NCBI GenBank assembly: GCA_965200115.1
Contig: OZ241336.1
Location: forward strand, 1,054,001 to 1,118,000
Direction: 5' to 3'
Length of the DNA stretch: 64,000 nucleotides
DNA from: JAPOUP01 sp026708635
Lineage (GTDB): Bacteria > Pseudomonadota > Alphaproteobacteria > Rhodobacterales > Rhodobacteraceae
Part shown: positions 54,287-63,556 of the stretch, in pieces
Numbering within the stretch: the stretch's first letter is position 1
How the letters are laid out: each line of letters opens with the position of its first letter
Notes under the pieces: model-generated
What the model saw: the letters and a program-made list of their open reading frames with translations, nothing else
The model's database searches: none
Told to the model about the DNA's origin: nothing
Translations under genes and position numbers: made by a program

Positions 54287-54787
54287 ATGTCACTATCCGA
54301 GCGTTTCCTGGCCGATGATCTGCATCCCATAGATATCGTCGAAAATGTGGCCGAAAGTCATGAATGGCATTTCGACCGAATCGCTGACGACCAGATCGCG
54401 ATGGCGGTTGACGGCCAGTGGCGCACCTACTCGATAACGCTTGCCTGGTCGGCTTACGACGAAACCCTGAGGCTGATCTGTACATTTGAGATGGATCCAC
54501 CAAAGGACAGGCTCTCGCAGGTGTTCGGCGCACTGAATATAGTGAACGACAAGTGCTGGACCGGCGCGTTCACATACTGGATGGACCAGCGGCTGATGGC
54601 GTTTCGTTACGGACTTGTTCTGGCGGGAGGCCAGATTGTCGTTCGTGAGCAGATCGATCGGCTGATCGCTTCCGCGGTGACCGCTTCCGAACGGTTCTAC
54701 CCCGCCTTCCAGCTTGTCGCTTGGGGGGATCACACACCGGAGGACGCGATGGGAGTGGCGATTTCGGAAGCTTACGGTCGGGCATAG
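54287..54787 (+). CDS. YbjN domain-containing protein
   Basis: Protein of 166 residues with the YbjN fold, related to type III secretion chaperones: HPIDIVENVAESHEWHFDRI, YSITLAWSAYDETLRLICTF and LMAFRYGLVLAGGQIVVREQ. ATG 54287 follows AAGGGG by six bases and is preferred over a GTG at 54263. Role unknown, probably a chaperone-like regulator. It precedes proC by 29 bp, an association I remember in related genomes. Confidence 0.88.
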   Translation: MSLSERFLADDLHPIDIVENVAESHEWHFDRIADDQIAMAVDGQWRTYSITLAWSAYDETLRLICTFEMDPPKDRLSQVFGALNIVNDKCWTGAFTYWMDQRLMAFRYGLVLAGGQIVVREQIDRLIASAVTASERFYPAFQLVAWGDHTPEDAMGVAISEAYGRA

Positions 54788-54816
54788 GCTCGGTTCGACG
54801 GATACGGAAAACCCGC

Positions 54817-55632
54817 ATGTTCAAGGACATCGAAGATAGCGGACTCGTCCTGTTCGGCTGCGGCAGGATGGGTTCCGCGATATTGGCGGGCTGTCTGGAC
54901 GCGGGATTGACGCCCGGTGCCGTCTGGGTCCGGGAACCCGATCCTTCCGGTTGGCTTAAGGATTCGGGAGTGCGTCTGACCGCTGGCCTGCCCCGCAGGC
55001 CGGCGGTCGTGCTGGTTGCCGTCAAGCCACAGATAATGACTGCGGCGCTTTCGGAACTGAAGGGGCTCGGCAATGGCGGCTCACTGATCGTATCGGTTGC
55101 AGCCGGTACCCGAATTTCAGTCATCGAGGCCGCGCTGGGAGCGGACACACCCGTGGTCAGGGCCATGCCGAACACGCCTGCCGCCATCGGGCGAGGGATC
55201 ACCGCGATTATCGGCAACACAAAGGTCAGCGTCCGGGAACTCGAACTGGCCGAGACATTGCTCTCCTCGGTCGGGCAGGTAATCAGGCTTGAAGACGAGG
55301 ATCAGATGGACGTGGTGACGGCCGTTTCGGGGTCGGGTCCCGCGTATGTGTTCCACCTCGTCGAGGCATTGGCCGCCGCCGGCGTTTCGCAGGGGCTCCC
55401 CGCCGATCTTGCCATGACGCTAGCCAGGGCGACGGTCGCCGGAGCGGGCGCCCTCGTCGAAAGCTCGGCCTGCACTACCCCAGCCCGGATGCGCGAGAAC
55501 GTCACTAGCCCCGGCGGGACAACCGCAGCCGCACTGAAGGTGCTGATGGACGAGAGGGCCGGCTTCCCGGCACTTCTGAGGTGCGCTGTCGCGGCCGCGA
55601 CCGAAAGATCCAGGGAGCTCGGCAATGTCTGA
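54817..55632 (+). CDS. proC: Pyrroline-5-carboxylate reductase
   Basis: Last step of proline synthesis. In 271 residues: dinucleotide-binding LVLFGCGRMGSAILAGCLDA, VVLVAVKPQIM, VVRAMPNTPAAIG, and the family signature ESSACTTPARMRENVTSPGG with TTAAALKVL. ATG 54817 (MFKDIEDSG) was chosen; a longer frame overlaps the YbjN-like gene. The start of csaA overlaps the stop by eight bases. Confidence 0.95.
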   Translation: MFKDIEDSGLVLFGCGRMGSAILAGCLDAGLTPGAVWVREPDPSGWLKDSGVRLTAGLPRRPAVVLVAVKPQIMTAALSELKGLGNGGSLIVSVAAGTRISVIEAALGADTPVVRAMPNTPAAIGRGITAIIGNTKVSVRELELAETLLSSVGQVIRLEDEDQMDVVTAVSGSGPAYVFHLVEALAAAGVSQGLPADLAMTLARATVAGAGALVESSACTTPARMRENVTSPGGTTAAALKVLMDERAGFPALLRCAVAAATERSRELGNV

Positions 55633-55963
55633 CCTGACATTTGAGGAATTCCTTCGGGTAGACATACGTGTCGGCGTCATCCGGCGGGCCGAACCCTATC
55701 CGGAGGCACGGAAGCCCGCGATCAAGCTTTGGATCGATTTCGGTTCCGGGATCGGCGAAAAAAAGAGCTCCGCCCAGATAACCAGGCACTACACGCCCGA
55801 GAGCCTTAAGGACCGGCCCGTGCTGGGAGTCGTAAACTTTCCACCGCGCCAGATCGGCAGGTTCGTCTCCGAGGTTCTGGTGCTTGGCGTGCCCGACGAG
55901 GAGGGCGAGGTCGTACTTCTCGCGCCGGATAAAGATGTTCCCATTGGTGGCCGGGTGTACTGA
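55625..55963 (+). CDS. csaA: CsaA-like tRNA-binding-domain protein
   Basis: Protein of 112 residues that is a stand-alone OB-fold tRNA-binding domain: FEEFLRVDIRVGVIRRAEPY, KPAIKLWIDFG, QITRHYTPESL, RPVLGVVNFPPRQIG and FVSEVLVLGVPD. CsaA has been described as a chaperone-like, tRNA-binding dimer. Overlapping start with proC implies coupled translation. Confidence 0.93.
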   Translation: MSDLTFEEFLRVDIRVGVIRRAEPYPEARKPAIKLWIDFGSGIGEKKSSAQITRHYTPESLKDRPVLGVVNFPPRQIGRFVSEVLVLGVPDEEGEVVLLAPDKDVPIGGRVY

Positions 55964-56434
55964 CACCAAACCCAGGCCGTAATGAAGCCTTTATAGCCAG
56001 CATCTTGTGGTAACCTGCCCCCGGGTCGGCAAACGAATTCCGGGGGTCTCTGACCGGGTCAGCACAGGAGAGGGTAAAATGCAGCCGTGCCGCGGCAGCG
56101 CCCGGGACACCCGATGGCCATAGCGCCCTATCGGTACCTTCCGGACCTCGGGCGCACCCGCCTGGAAAGCCTATTTTACCGTCGAAGCCCGTGCGGGTCT
56201 CGGTCCGTCGGCCCGGATGATGGCCGATAGTAAGGTGTCCCGCACGGAACGCGATGACAAAGCTCGCAATTCTCTCGCTTCAGAAAATATACGGTGGAAT
56301 CCCGAAGGACGCGGGCGGAAGTGCCTATTGAAGGTGCCGGTCAACGGTTTCTGACCCGGACCCGGTTCGCATTGACTGAAAATGAGTATATGGCAATTCC
56401 CCGTCATCCAAAACGAAGATGGAGAAACCGACGC
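55964..56434. other. Intergenic region upstream of the cupin gene
   Basis: About 470 bp. A good ribosome site (AGGAGAG) stands before an ATG near 56078, but the frame ends after 14 codons, so it would at most be a leader peptide. No gene or strong inverted repeat recognised. Confidence 0.45.
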
Positions 56435-56941
56435 ATGCAACTCGACAGAAAAGGGGTCGCGAAGTTCAGGGACGGCTATTCTTGGGAAGGCGTCGAGGAG
56501 CTTGTCTACAAACAGGATGGAGAGGTTTCATTCAAGGACATATCGCGACAGATCCTGCATAGAGACAGCAGCCTGTCCTGCGAACTGAGGTTCTTCGACA
56601 TCAAACCCGGTGGATATTCGACTTTCGAACGACACGAACATGTTCACGCCGTAATGATCCTGCACGGCGCGGGAAAATGCCTTGTCGGCGACGAGGTGCG
56701 CGACGTCGGGGCCTATGATCTTGTAACGGTTCCCTCGATGACCTGGCATCAGTTCCGCGCGGCCGCGGACAGACCGATGGGTTTCCTGTGCATGGTCAAT
56801 GTTGATCGGGACAGGCCCCAGGTTCCTACCGAGAAAGAATTGGAGGAGTTGAGAGCCAATCCCGAAATCGCCGCATTTCTGGATTGGTCGGGCCAGGCAT
56901 TGAATCCATCTGCTGAACTATCCGGGAAGGTTTTTTCCTGA
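56435..56941 (+). CDS. Single-domain cupin protein
   Basis: Small cupin of 168 residues with metal-binding His residues in ERHEHVHAVMILHGAGKCLV and TWHQFRA. ATG 56435 (MQLDRKGVAKF) follows GGAGA by nine bases; the earlier ATGs in the frame lack one. Function not assignable: such proteins can be dioxygenases, isomerases or sugar-binding regulators. Convergent with the quinone oxidoreductase gene. Confidence 0.82.
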   Translation: MQLDRKGVAKFRDGYSWEGVEELVYKQDGEVSFKDISRQILHRDSSLSCELRFFDIKPGGYSTFERHEHVHAVMILHGAGKCLVGDEVRDVGAYDLVTVPSMTWHQFRAAADRPMGFLCMVNVDRDRPQVPTEKELEELRANPEIAAFLDWSGQALNPSAELSGKVFS

Positions 56942-57062
56942 CATGGGACGCATGGCGGCAAACGGCGCCGATGAGTCGGTAGGTTTCCGGTTTCTCGAGA
57001 GAAAAAAGAGACGGATATGACGGCGCCCCGTTCATTCGCGGGATGGGTCTCGGGGTTTCAGA

Positions 57063-58037
57063 TTACGGCACCAGCACCGTCGAACCGGTGGTTCTGCGGC
57101 CTTGAAGATCTTCGTGAGCCTGCATGGCTTCCTCAAGGGGCCGCCTCACCGGAACGTCAACCTTCAGGGTTCCATCCCTGATCGCCGCGAACAGTTCCGC
57201 CGACGCCTTTTCAAGCCAGTCCCGCGACGCCGCGTAATGGAACAGCGTAGGGCGTTGGAGCCGAAGCGATCCCCGCGCGAGATCGGAGATCCTGAAGTCG
57301 TCCGGCGCACCGCTGCTCTGGCCGAAACTGACGAGCGTTCCGAATGTCTTCAGACACTCAAGCGAACCCTTGACCGTATCGCGACCAACGCTGTCATAAA
57401 CCGCGTTGACGCCCTCACCTCCGGTCAGATCCCGAACGCGTGACACAAAGTCCTCAGTTTTATAGTCGACCGTGTCCGTGTATCCGTTTTTTTGCGCAAG
57501 CGCGCATTTGGCACCGCCCCCCGCCGTTCCGATGGCGCGTACGCCTCGGGCCGACAGCCATTGGCCTGCCAGAAGCCCAACCCCTCCGGCGGCCGCATGC
57601 ATTAGAACCGTATCACCGTCCTTGACGGGATAACTGTCGTTCAGGAGATAATACGCGGTCAGTCCTTTCAGGGTGGAAGCCGCCGCCTGCTCGTCGCTTA
57701 CGCATTCCGGCAGCCGCAGAAGCATCGAAGCGGGAACGTTACGGTGCGTGGCGTAGGCCCCGTTCGGCACGGTGTATGCCACCCGGTCACCAATTCCGAA
57801 TCCCCGCACGCCCGGACCAATCACCTGAACGGTGCCCGCCCCCTCACAGCCGAGCGTAAGATCCCTCTTTACCGGCCAGGGGTAGCTGCCGGAACGTATG
57901 TAGATATCAATGAAATTCACCCCGATCGCGGTCTGGCGAACCAGAACCTCGCCATCTCCGGGGTCGGGTGGATCGATATCGATTCGCCGAAGCACTTCGG
58001 GCCCGCCCGGTCTCTCGGCGACAATCGCGTATGCCAT
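57063..58037 (-). CDS. NADPH:quinone oxidoreductase (zeta-crystallin-like)
   Basis: Zinc-free medium-chain reductase of 324 residues. It shows GVNFIDIYIRSGSYPWP, LGCEGAGTVQVIGPGV, the nucleotide-binding HAAAGGVGLLAGQWLSARGV and NAVYDSVGRDTVKGSLECL. The closest common member is QorA. It follows pxpA by 77 bp in the same direction and may be the operon's last gene or independent. Confidence 0.93.
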   Translation of the reverse strand: MAYAIVAERPGGPEVLRRIDIDPPDPGDGEVLVRQTAIGVNFIDIYIRSGSYPWPVKRDLTLGCEGAGTVQVIGPGVRGFGIGDRVAYTVPNGAYATHRNVPASMLLRLPECVSDEQAAASTLKGLTAYYLLNDSYPVKDGDTVLMHAAAGGVGLLAGQWLSARGVRAIGTAGGGAKCALAQKNGYTDTVDYKTEDFVSRVRDLTGGEGVNAVYDSVGRDTVKGSLECLKTFGTLVSFGQSSGAPDDFRISDLARGSLRLQRPTLFHYAASRDWLEKASAELFAAIRDGTLKVDVPVRRPLEEAMQAHEDLQGRRTTGSTVLVP

Positions 58038-58114
58038 GCCGCTTGATCTCCATCACGTTGTCTTCGGGAATCCCATATGGCGGACAGGGCCGCAGCGCAA
58101 TCACCGGAACGCGG

Positions 58115-58876
58115 TCAGGCGAGGGCACGCACCGAAATGCCCGCGGATTCGAGTCCCTGTCGGACACCGCCGGCCAACGCCACCGCTTCGGCATTGTCGC
58201 CGTGGACGCAGATGGTGTCGATACGGCTGGGAATGCGCTTGCCGGTCTCGGTTATGATCGCCCCGGCATTCACCATTCTTACCATGCGGTCGGTGGCGTA
58301 TTCCACATCGTGGATTACGGAACCGGGGACCGAGCGGTCGATCAAGGTGGCGTCGTCGCTATATGCTCGGTCGGCAAAGATTTCGGCGGCGTAGCGGCAC
58401 CCGAGATCCCGGGCGACCTCCTCCATCACCGTGGCGGCCAGAACCATGATTATTATGTCCGGATCCACCGACAGGGCAGCCTCGTAGCAGACACGTGCGA
58501 GATCCGCGTTCTCGGAGCACATGTTCGAAAGCGCTCCATGAAGCTTTAAATGTCCCACCCGACCACCCGCCACCCTCGCCAGTGCCTGGGCCGCGCCCAT
58601 TTGGTACCTTATCCAGTTGGCAAGCGTCCCGTTCGGGACGTTCATGCGACGCCGGCCGAATCCCTGCAGGTCGGGAAACCCCGGGTGCGCACCAATCCCC
58701 ACTCCGCGCTCGATCGCCGCCGCCATCGTCCTGGACATCACGTCGGCGTCGCCCGCGTGGAACCCGCAGGCGATGTTCGCCGAGGTGACGATATCCAGTA
58801 GGCTTTCGTCACTGCCCATCCGCCAGGCACCGAAGCTTTCGCCCATATCGGCGTTAAGGTCGACCGAATCCATCAT
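58115..58876 (-). CDS. pxpA: 5-oxoprolinase subunit A (LamB/YcsF family)
   Basis: Subunit of the ATP-dependent prokaryotic 5-oxoprolinase, which opens 5-oxoproline to glutamate. In 253 residues: DLNADMGESFGAWRMG, IVTSANIACGFHAGDADVMS, GIGAHPGFPDLQGFGRR and LKLHGALSNM. GGAGG precedes ATG 58876 by eight bases. Start overlaps the end of pxpC by 23 bases. Confidence 0.95.
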   Translation of the reverse strand: MMDSVDLNADMGESFGAWRMGSDESLLDIVTSANIACGFHAGDADVMSRTMAAAIERGVGIGAHPGFPDLQGFGRRRMNVPNGTLANWIRYQMGAAQALARVAGGRVGHLKLHGALSNMCSENADLARVCYEAALSVDPDIIIMVLAATVMEEVARDLGCRYAAEIFADRAYSDDATLIDRSVPGSVIHDVEYATDRMVRMVNAGAIITETGKRIPSRIDTICVHGDNAEAVALAGGVRQGLESAGISVRALA

Positions 58877-59906
58877 CCTCCACTCCTCCGTGGCTCTCCT
58901 CTTCTTTGCCGGTTACGGCACCGCCGACGAGCTGATATGCCAGCAAATCCGGAATGTCATGCGGATCGCGGACATAAGGCCTCACCGCCCGGGGCAGTGC
59001 GCTGAGCAGGCCCCGGTAATCCCTGTAGGCGATCATCGCTTCGGCGCGGTCAACGAAACGGAACTGTATGGGATCTCCCGGGCGGGCCTGGGCGATCAAC
59101 GTGATGTCAGGTGGAATCACCGTCCCGATACGGGGATAGCCCCCGGTGGTCTGGCATTCACCCAGCAGCACGAACGGCTCGCCCTCACCGACGATCTGGA
59201 CATCACCCGGCACAATCGATTCGGATAGTATGTCCAGTTGCTGCCTCGCGTTGAGGGGAGCTCCCTCGAAAGCCAGTTTCACGCCCATGCGATTGCCATG
59301 CGAATGCCGCGTGAACCTGGTCTCACTCAGTCGCGCCAGCATGCCCGCATCGAACTGTTCGGTTTGGAAGCTCGGCACGACGCGCAGGACACCACCGCCG
59401 TATCGCTCTCGGACATCGAGCGTCAAACCGATCCGGTCCCCCGGATCCTCGGCGACGGGTAGAAGCGAGTCAGGCCTGACCGGCCCGCCTATACGGGCGG
59501 CGAGATGGGTGGAACGGGACCCCAGCAATGGAGGCGTGTCGAAGCCGCCGCCCACATGAAGATAGCTATAATTACCACGAACCGCATAGCCAAGAATGAG
59601 GGTTTGGCCGTTTTTAAGCAAATAGGAGGTGTTGAAGGTGATGGGTTCGCCGTCGATTCGGGCCTGCGAGGGGGCGCCGGTCAGGGCGATGCGGATGTCA
59701 GCGATGGCCCGCAGCATCGCATCCGTTCCCGCGAGCTCGAGCGCCGCCACCTCCACAGGCTGTCCAAGAAGCGCCGCGCCCTCGCTGAGCGCGAGCCGAT
59801 CCGCCGCGCCACCCTCGGATAGGCCGTCGTCAAGCCGCCCCGCACGCCCCATATCCTGCACGGTAACGCCGGGCCCGCATCGCACGACATGCAAGGCCCG
59901 GATCAT
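58854..59906 (-). CDS. pxpC: 5-oxoprolinase subunit C (biotin-dependent carboxyltransferase/KipA family)
   Basis: Protein of 350 residues with the AHS2 domain: RCGPGVTVQDMGRAGRLDDG, LSEGGAADRLALSEGAALLG and GNYSYLHVGGGFDTPPLLGS, and later FVLLGECQTTGGYPRIGTVI. Overlaps pxpB by four bases. Forms the PxpBC complex that works with PxpA. Confidence 0.94.
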   Translation of the reverse strand: MIRALHVVRCGPGVTVQDMGRAGRLDDGLSEGGAADRLALSEGAALLGQPVEVAALELAGTDAMLRAIADIRIALTGAPSQARIDGEPITFNTSYLLKNGQTLILGYAVRGNYSYLHVGGGFDTPPLLGSRSTHLAARIGGPVRPDSLLPVAEDPGDRIGLTLDVRERYGGGVLRVVPSFQTEQFDAGMLARLSETRFTRHSHGNRMGVKLAFEGAPLNARQQLDILSESIVPGDVQIVGEGEPFVLLGECQTTGGYPRIGTVIPPDITLIAQARPGDPIQFRFVDRAEAMIAYRDYRGLLSALPRAVRPYVRDPHDIPDLLAYQLVGGAVTGKEEESHGGVEDDGFGRP

Positions 59907-60649
59907 TTCATTTTCTCACGCGTCGCGCCGCCGTTACCGGAGAGATCGGTCGCCCGGATGTAATCCAGTTCCTCGCCGGTGACCTCACGAAAGGTCACCT
60001 CGTCGCCGGAGGACAGCGGAAAGGGCCGCTCCGCTTCCGGGCGGAAGCAGTCAAAAGCAGTCTTTCCAATGTGTCGCCAGCCGGTTGGTGTCGGACCGGA
60101 GAATATGATGAGCTGGCGTATGGATACCACAAGCGAGCCGCCGGGAACCTGTGGGTTCAGCCGCGTCATGCGCGGTATGTTCCAGCGTTCGGGCAATTCG
60201 CCTATGTATGGCTGGCCCGGCGCGAAGCCCACGGTCAGCACGCGCAGTCGGGCCTCGGTGACGTCGCGTCGCGCTTGAGCGGCATCGACGCCCGCGCAAC
60301 TTGCGGCCTCGATGAACTGCGGGCCGCTCGGGCCGCCAAGGACAGCGGGGATACGCCAGAGCGTTCTGCCGCGCGGAAGGGGCATGGCGCGCCAGTCCTT
60401 TCCGTCCAGAAGGGCGGCAAGCCTCTCGTCAAGCGCGTCATCGCCGAGTCGAAGAGGGTCGTAACGCAGGTACACCGAGACGAGCGTTGTGGCGGTCTCC
60501 TCGATCCCCTCCCATCGCTCGGCCTCCACAGCCGCCCGAAACGCCAGCGCGGCCCTATTGGCGGAGTCGGACAATGTGTCACCGAAACTCACCAGTTTCC
60601 CGGCCAGCCCGATGTCGCGAATCCTCGGCCATCGCTCAACCTCGGTCAT
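59903..60649 (-). CDS. pxpB: 5-oxoprolinase subunit B (KipI/AHS1 family)
   Basis: Protein of 248 residues with the AHS1 domain. ETATTLVSVYLRYDPLRLG is the N-terminal part; GFAPGQPYIGELPERWNIPR and VPGGSLVVSIRQLIIFSGPT mark the active-site side. In most relatives the first motif reads GFAPGFAYLG, so the Gln-Pro here is a modest variation. Overlaps the upstream transporter gene by 14 bases. Confidence 0.93.
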   Translation of the reverse strand: MTEVERWPRIRDIGLAGKLVSFGDTLSDSANRAALAFRAAVEAERWEGIEETATTLVSVYLRYDPLRLGDDALDERLAALLDGKDWRAMPLPRGRTLWRIPAVLGGPSGPQFIEAASCAGVDAAQARRDVTEARLRVLTVGFAPGQPYIGELPERWNIPRMTRLNPQVPGGSLVVSIRQLIIFSGPTPTGWRHIGKTAFDCFRPEAERPFPLSSGDEVTFREVTGEELDYIRATDLSGNGGATREKMK

Positions 60650-61535
60650 AGTATCGTCGCATCAGAATCGGCGTCAGATACATCGGCACCTGGTAGCATC
60701 CGATGAAGGTTAGAAGTGAGTCGGTCACCCCGGCGGGAAGCGCCACCAGGAAAAGGGCGATATTGCGGTTGCCCGCAACGATCGCGGTGGCGACCTTGGC
60801 GCCGAGCGCACGAGCGGCGGCCTGCATCCCGAAACTTGCCAGGAACGCGAGTGACAGCCAGCCGACCAGCGCCATGGGATCATCGCGGAGCGTCGGTCCG
60901 ACGGCCGCCATAAGGCCAATGACGATAACGGCGAGGGTCAGCGCGGCGAGGCCGTCAAGCGCATGTACCGTCTCGGGTCCCGGGTCGGGAAAGAGCCATT
61001 GACGGACGGCGAAGGCGATTCCCGTGGCAAAGGCGATCGTCAAGGTCAGGCGCAGGGCCGCGTCGGCCACGTCGCTCGACCCGCCTAGAGTCGGCAGCAG
61101 CGAGAACACCGGAATTACCGTCAACGGCAGCAGTGCCGTTCCGATAACCAGGAGCCTCATCGCCGGTGCCGGATCGTGGCCCAGCATCACCGTGAAAGCC
61201 GGACTGCCGGAAATCGATGGCGCCGCCATCGCCAGCACCAGTGCCGCGCCTGCGGCGCTTCCGTGCAGACCGGCAGCCACCAGTCCCAACGCGAGAACGC
61301 ATGGAACGGCCAACTGCAGGGCAAGAACCCGAACGAGATCCTGCCGGGCGTCCCGGAGGCTTCCAAGAGCGGCGCCGACCCCGATGCGCATCGCGCTGAT
61401 GAATACCAGGAACACGACAATCGCGGGTAGCGCCGGCTTTAGCCCGGTGGAAAGTTCCGGCAGGGCGAAACCGGCCGTAAGGCCGATGACTAGCAGGACC
61501 CGCCCATGGCGCGCCGCGAGCCGCAGAACGTACAT
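60636..61535 (-). CDS. BASS-like (bile acid:sodium symporter family) membrane transporter
   Basis: Integral membrane protein of 299 residues with about nine hydrophobic helices. Family-like features are AAPSISGSPAFTVMLGHDPA in the middle and AIVAGNRNIALFLVALPAGV near the end, the two crossover-type segments of BASS/arsenite-type carriers. It overlaps pxpB by 14 bases and follows dctM by 62 bp, so it is in the 5-oxoproline operon. It may import the same class of substrate or export a product. Confidence 0.8.
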   Translation of the reverse strand: MYVLRLAARHGRVLLVIGLTAGFALPELSTGLKPALPAIVVFLVFISAMRIGVGAALGSLRDARQDLVRVLALQLAVPCVLALGLVAAGLHGSAAGAALVLAMAAPSISGSPAFTVMLGHDPAPAMRLLVIGTALLPLTVIPVFSLLPTLGGSSDVADAALRLTLTIAFATGIAFAVRQWLFPDPGPETVHALDGLAALTLAVIVIGLMAAVGPTLRDDPMALVGWLSLAFLASFGMQAAARALGAKVATAIVAGNRNIALFLVALPAGVTDSLLTFIGCYQVPMYLTPILMRRYYDRG

Positions 61536-61597
61536 TCAGGCCCTAACCGGACCATAGCTCACGTATCCGTCGTGAAACCCTGAAATATCGGCCTCTC

Positions 61598-62914
61598 TCA
61601 TCCGCCGGGCCCCTTTCGCAGGTTGTCCGGAAGCCAGGTCGCGATTTCGGGAAAGGCGATCAGGAGGAAAACCATCAACACCATGATCAGGAACATCGGA
61701 AACGCGGCGCGCGCGATGAAACCCATCTCATGGCTTGTCATGCCCTGGAGCACGAACAGGTTAAAGCCGATCGGCGGGGTGATCTGCGCCATTTCGACGA
61801 CCACGACGATGAAGATTCCGAACCAGATCAGGTCAATTCCCGCCTCGCGCACCATGGGCTCCACCACCGCCATCGTCAGGACGACCGAGGAGATCCCGTC
61901 AAGGAACATTCCCAGGATGATGTAGAACACCAGAAGCACCATGAGCAGCTGGAAACGTGAGAGTTCCAGCTGCGCGATCAGGTCCGCGAGCCCGCGCGGC
62001 AGACCCGTGAACCCCATTGACAGGGACAGAAACGCAGCGCCCGCGAGAATCAACGCTATCATCGCCGATGTGCGCGTCGCGCCCATCAACGATTCGGAGA
62101 AGGTCTTCCAGTTCAGCGATCCCTGGGACGCGGCGAGAATCAATCCACCGATCACTCCGAAGGCCGCCGCCTCGGTTGCGGTGGCGTAACCGAGATACAT
62201 AGAGCCGATCACCACCAGGATCAGCACGATCACCGGAAGCAGGAAACGCGAGTTGGCGAGGCGTTCGCTGAAACGCATCGGCGATTCGGGATGGGGATTC
62301 CAGTTCGGGGATATCCGGCTTGTAATGGCCACATACGCCATGAACATCGCCGCCAGAACAAGGCCCGGAAGGATGCCCGCGAAGAACAGTTTCGATATCG
62401 ACTCATTGATGGTCACGCCGTAGACGATCAGCGTAAGCGATGGCGGTATCATCAGTCCGAGCGTCGCGGCGCCGGCGAGCGTACCGATGACCATGCTCTC
62501 CGGATATTCCCGTTTCCGGAGTTCCGGAATCGACATCTTGCCGACCGTGGTCAGCGTCGCCGCGCTGGAGCCGGAGACGGCGGCGAAGACGGTGCATCCG
62601 ACTATGTTGGTATGCACCAGACCGCCCGGCAACCCGGCCATCCAGGGCGAAAGGCCCCTGAACATATCCTCCGAAAGCCTCGTGCGGTAGAGGATCTCAC
62701 CCATCCAGATGAACAGCGGCAGCGCGGTCAGGGTCCACGACGACGAGGCCGACCAGACCGTCGTCAGCATCACGTCACCGACAGGGCGGTTCGTGAACAG
62801 CTCCATGCCGACCCATGCGACACCCATCAGCGCTAGACCTACCCAGACACCGGTCCCCAGAAGCAGGAAGAGAACGAACAGGAAGAGGAAAATTATCGAG
62901 AAATCTTCCATCAA
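61598..62914 (-). CDS. dctM: TRAP transporter large permease (DctM family)
   Basis: Permease of 438 residues with about 12 helices: GCTVFAAVSGSSAATLTTVG, GLMIPPSLTLIVYGVTINES, LFFAGILPGLVLAAMFM, FLDGISSVVLTMAVVEPMV and AQITPPIGFNLFVLQGM. Second component of a sodium-driven binding-protein-dependent importer. Starts two bases after the small-permease stop. Confidence 0.96.
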   Translation of the reverse strand: MMEDFSIIFLFLFVLFLLLGTGVWVGLALMGVAWVGMELFTNRPVGDVMLTTVWSASSSWTLTALPLFIWMGEILYRTRLSEDMFRGLSPWMAGLPGGLVHTNIVGCTVFAAVSGSSAATLTTVGKMSIPELRKREYPESMVIGTLAGAATLGLMIPPSLTLIVYGVTINESISKLFFAGILPGLVLAAMFMAYVAITSRISPNWNPHPESPMRFSERLANSRFLLPVIVLILVVIGSMYLGYATATEAAAFGVIGGLILAASQGSLNWKTFSESLMGATRTSAMIALILAGAAFLSLSMGFTGLPRGLADLIAQLELSRFQLLMVLLVFYIILGMFLDGISSVVLTMAVVEPMVREAGIDLIWFGIFIVVVVEMAQITPPIGFNLFVLQGMTSHEMGFIARAAFPMFLIMVLMVFLLIAFPEIATWLPDNLRKGPGG

Positions 62915-62916
62915 GG

Positions 62917-63453
62917 CTACTCCCCGAAACCCCGGTCAACCAGGTCACGCCTGATCCGGTGCCTGCCGGTGACGATCAGGTGGATCAGGTGATCGGTCAG
63001 GGCCACGGCGAGGAGCACGGCCCCGACCAGCATCAACGACTGGGGAATCCATAGCGCGGTCCTGTCTTGACCTTGACTTATTTCATTGATTTTCCATGAG
63101 AAATAAACGAATTTCTGTGCATAGTAGACGAAATACCACGCCACCGCCGAGCCGATGGCGAAACACCATGTCTCGATCGCGCGGCGAATGCCCGTCCCCA
63201 CCGCGTTCAGGAGAATCGAAACGCGGATATGGTTGCCGCGGTTCAGCGCGTTGGCGAAGGCAAGGAAGGACGCGGCGGCCATGCAGTAGCCCGCGTAGTC
63301 GGGCGCTCCGGGGAAAACCTCTCCCGTCCAGCGCGCCAGCATCTGCAGTACAATGAGAGTCAGGATCGCGACCAGACACATCGCCGCGAGCACGCCCGCG
63401 ACGACATACAGGAAGTCCAGACAGGAACGAAGCGCTCTGAGCGGCCGGGGCAT
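62917..63453 (-). CDS. dctQ: TRAP transporter small permease (DctQ family)
   Basis: Four-helix membrane protein of 178 residues: FLYVVAGVLAAMCLVAILTL, VFPGAPDYAGYCMAAASFLA, NRGNHIRVSILLN and the last helix LMLVGAVLLAVALTDHLIHL. Pairs with DctM. The 103-bp gap to the binding-protein gene contains a perfect hairpin. Confidence 0.95.
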   Translation of the reverse strand: MPRPLRALRSCLDFLYVVAGVLAAMCLVAILTLIVLQMLARWTGEVFPGAPDYAGYCMAAASFLAFANALNRGNHIRVSILLNAVGTGIRRAIETWCFAIGSAVAWYFVYYAQKFVYFSWKINEISQGQDRTALWIPQSLMLVGAVLLAVALTDHLIHLIVTGRHRIRRDLVDRGFGE

Positions 63454-63480
63454 GGCTGCCTCCCCGAATAAGCGGCTTTG

Positions 63481-63506
63481 ACCGCCCCGGACGGAACCGG
63501 GGCGGT
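63481..63506. promoter_or_regulatory. Hairpin between TRAP binding-protein and small-permease genes
   Basis: Perfect ten-base arms, ACCGCCCCGG (63481-63490) and CCGGGGCGGT (63497-63506), with a six-base loop, about 50 bases after the binding-protein stop. No U-tract follows in the direction of transcription. Probably a transcript-end stabiliser that raises the binding-protein level over the permeases. Confidence 0.6.
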
Positions 63507-63556
63507 GATGTCATTGTTGCGACACAGACCCCATCAGGAACCGTTCCAGCCCCGTT

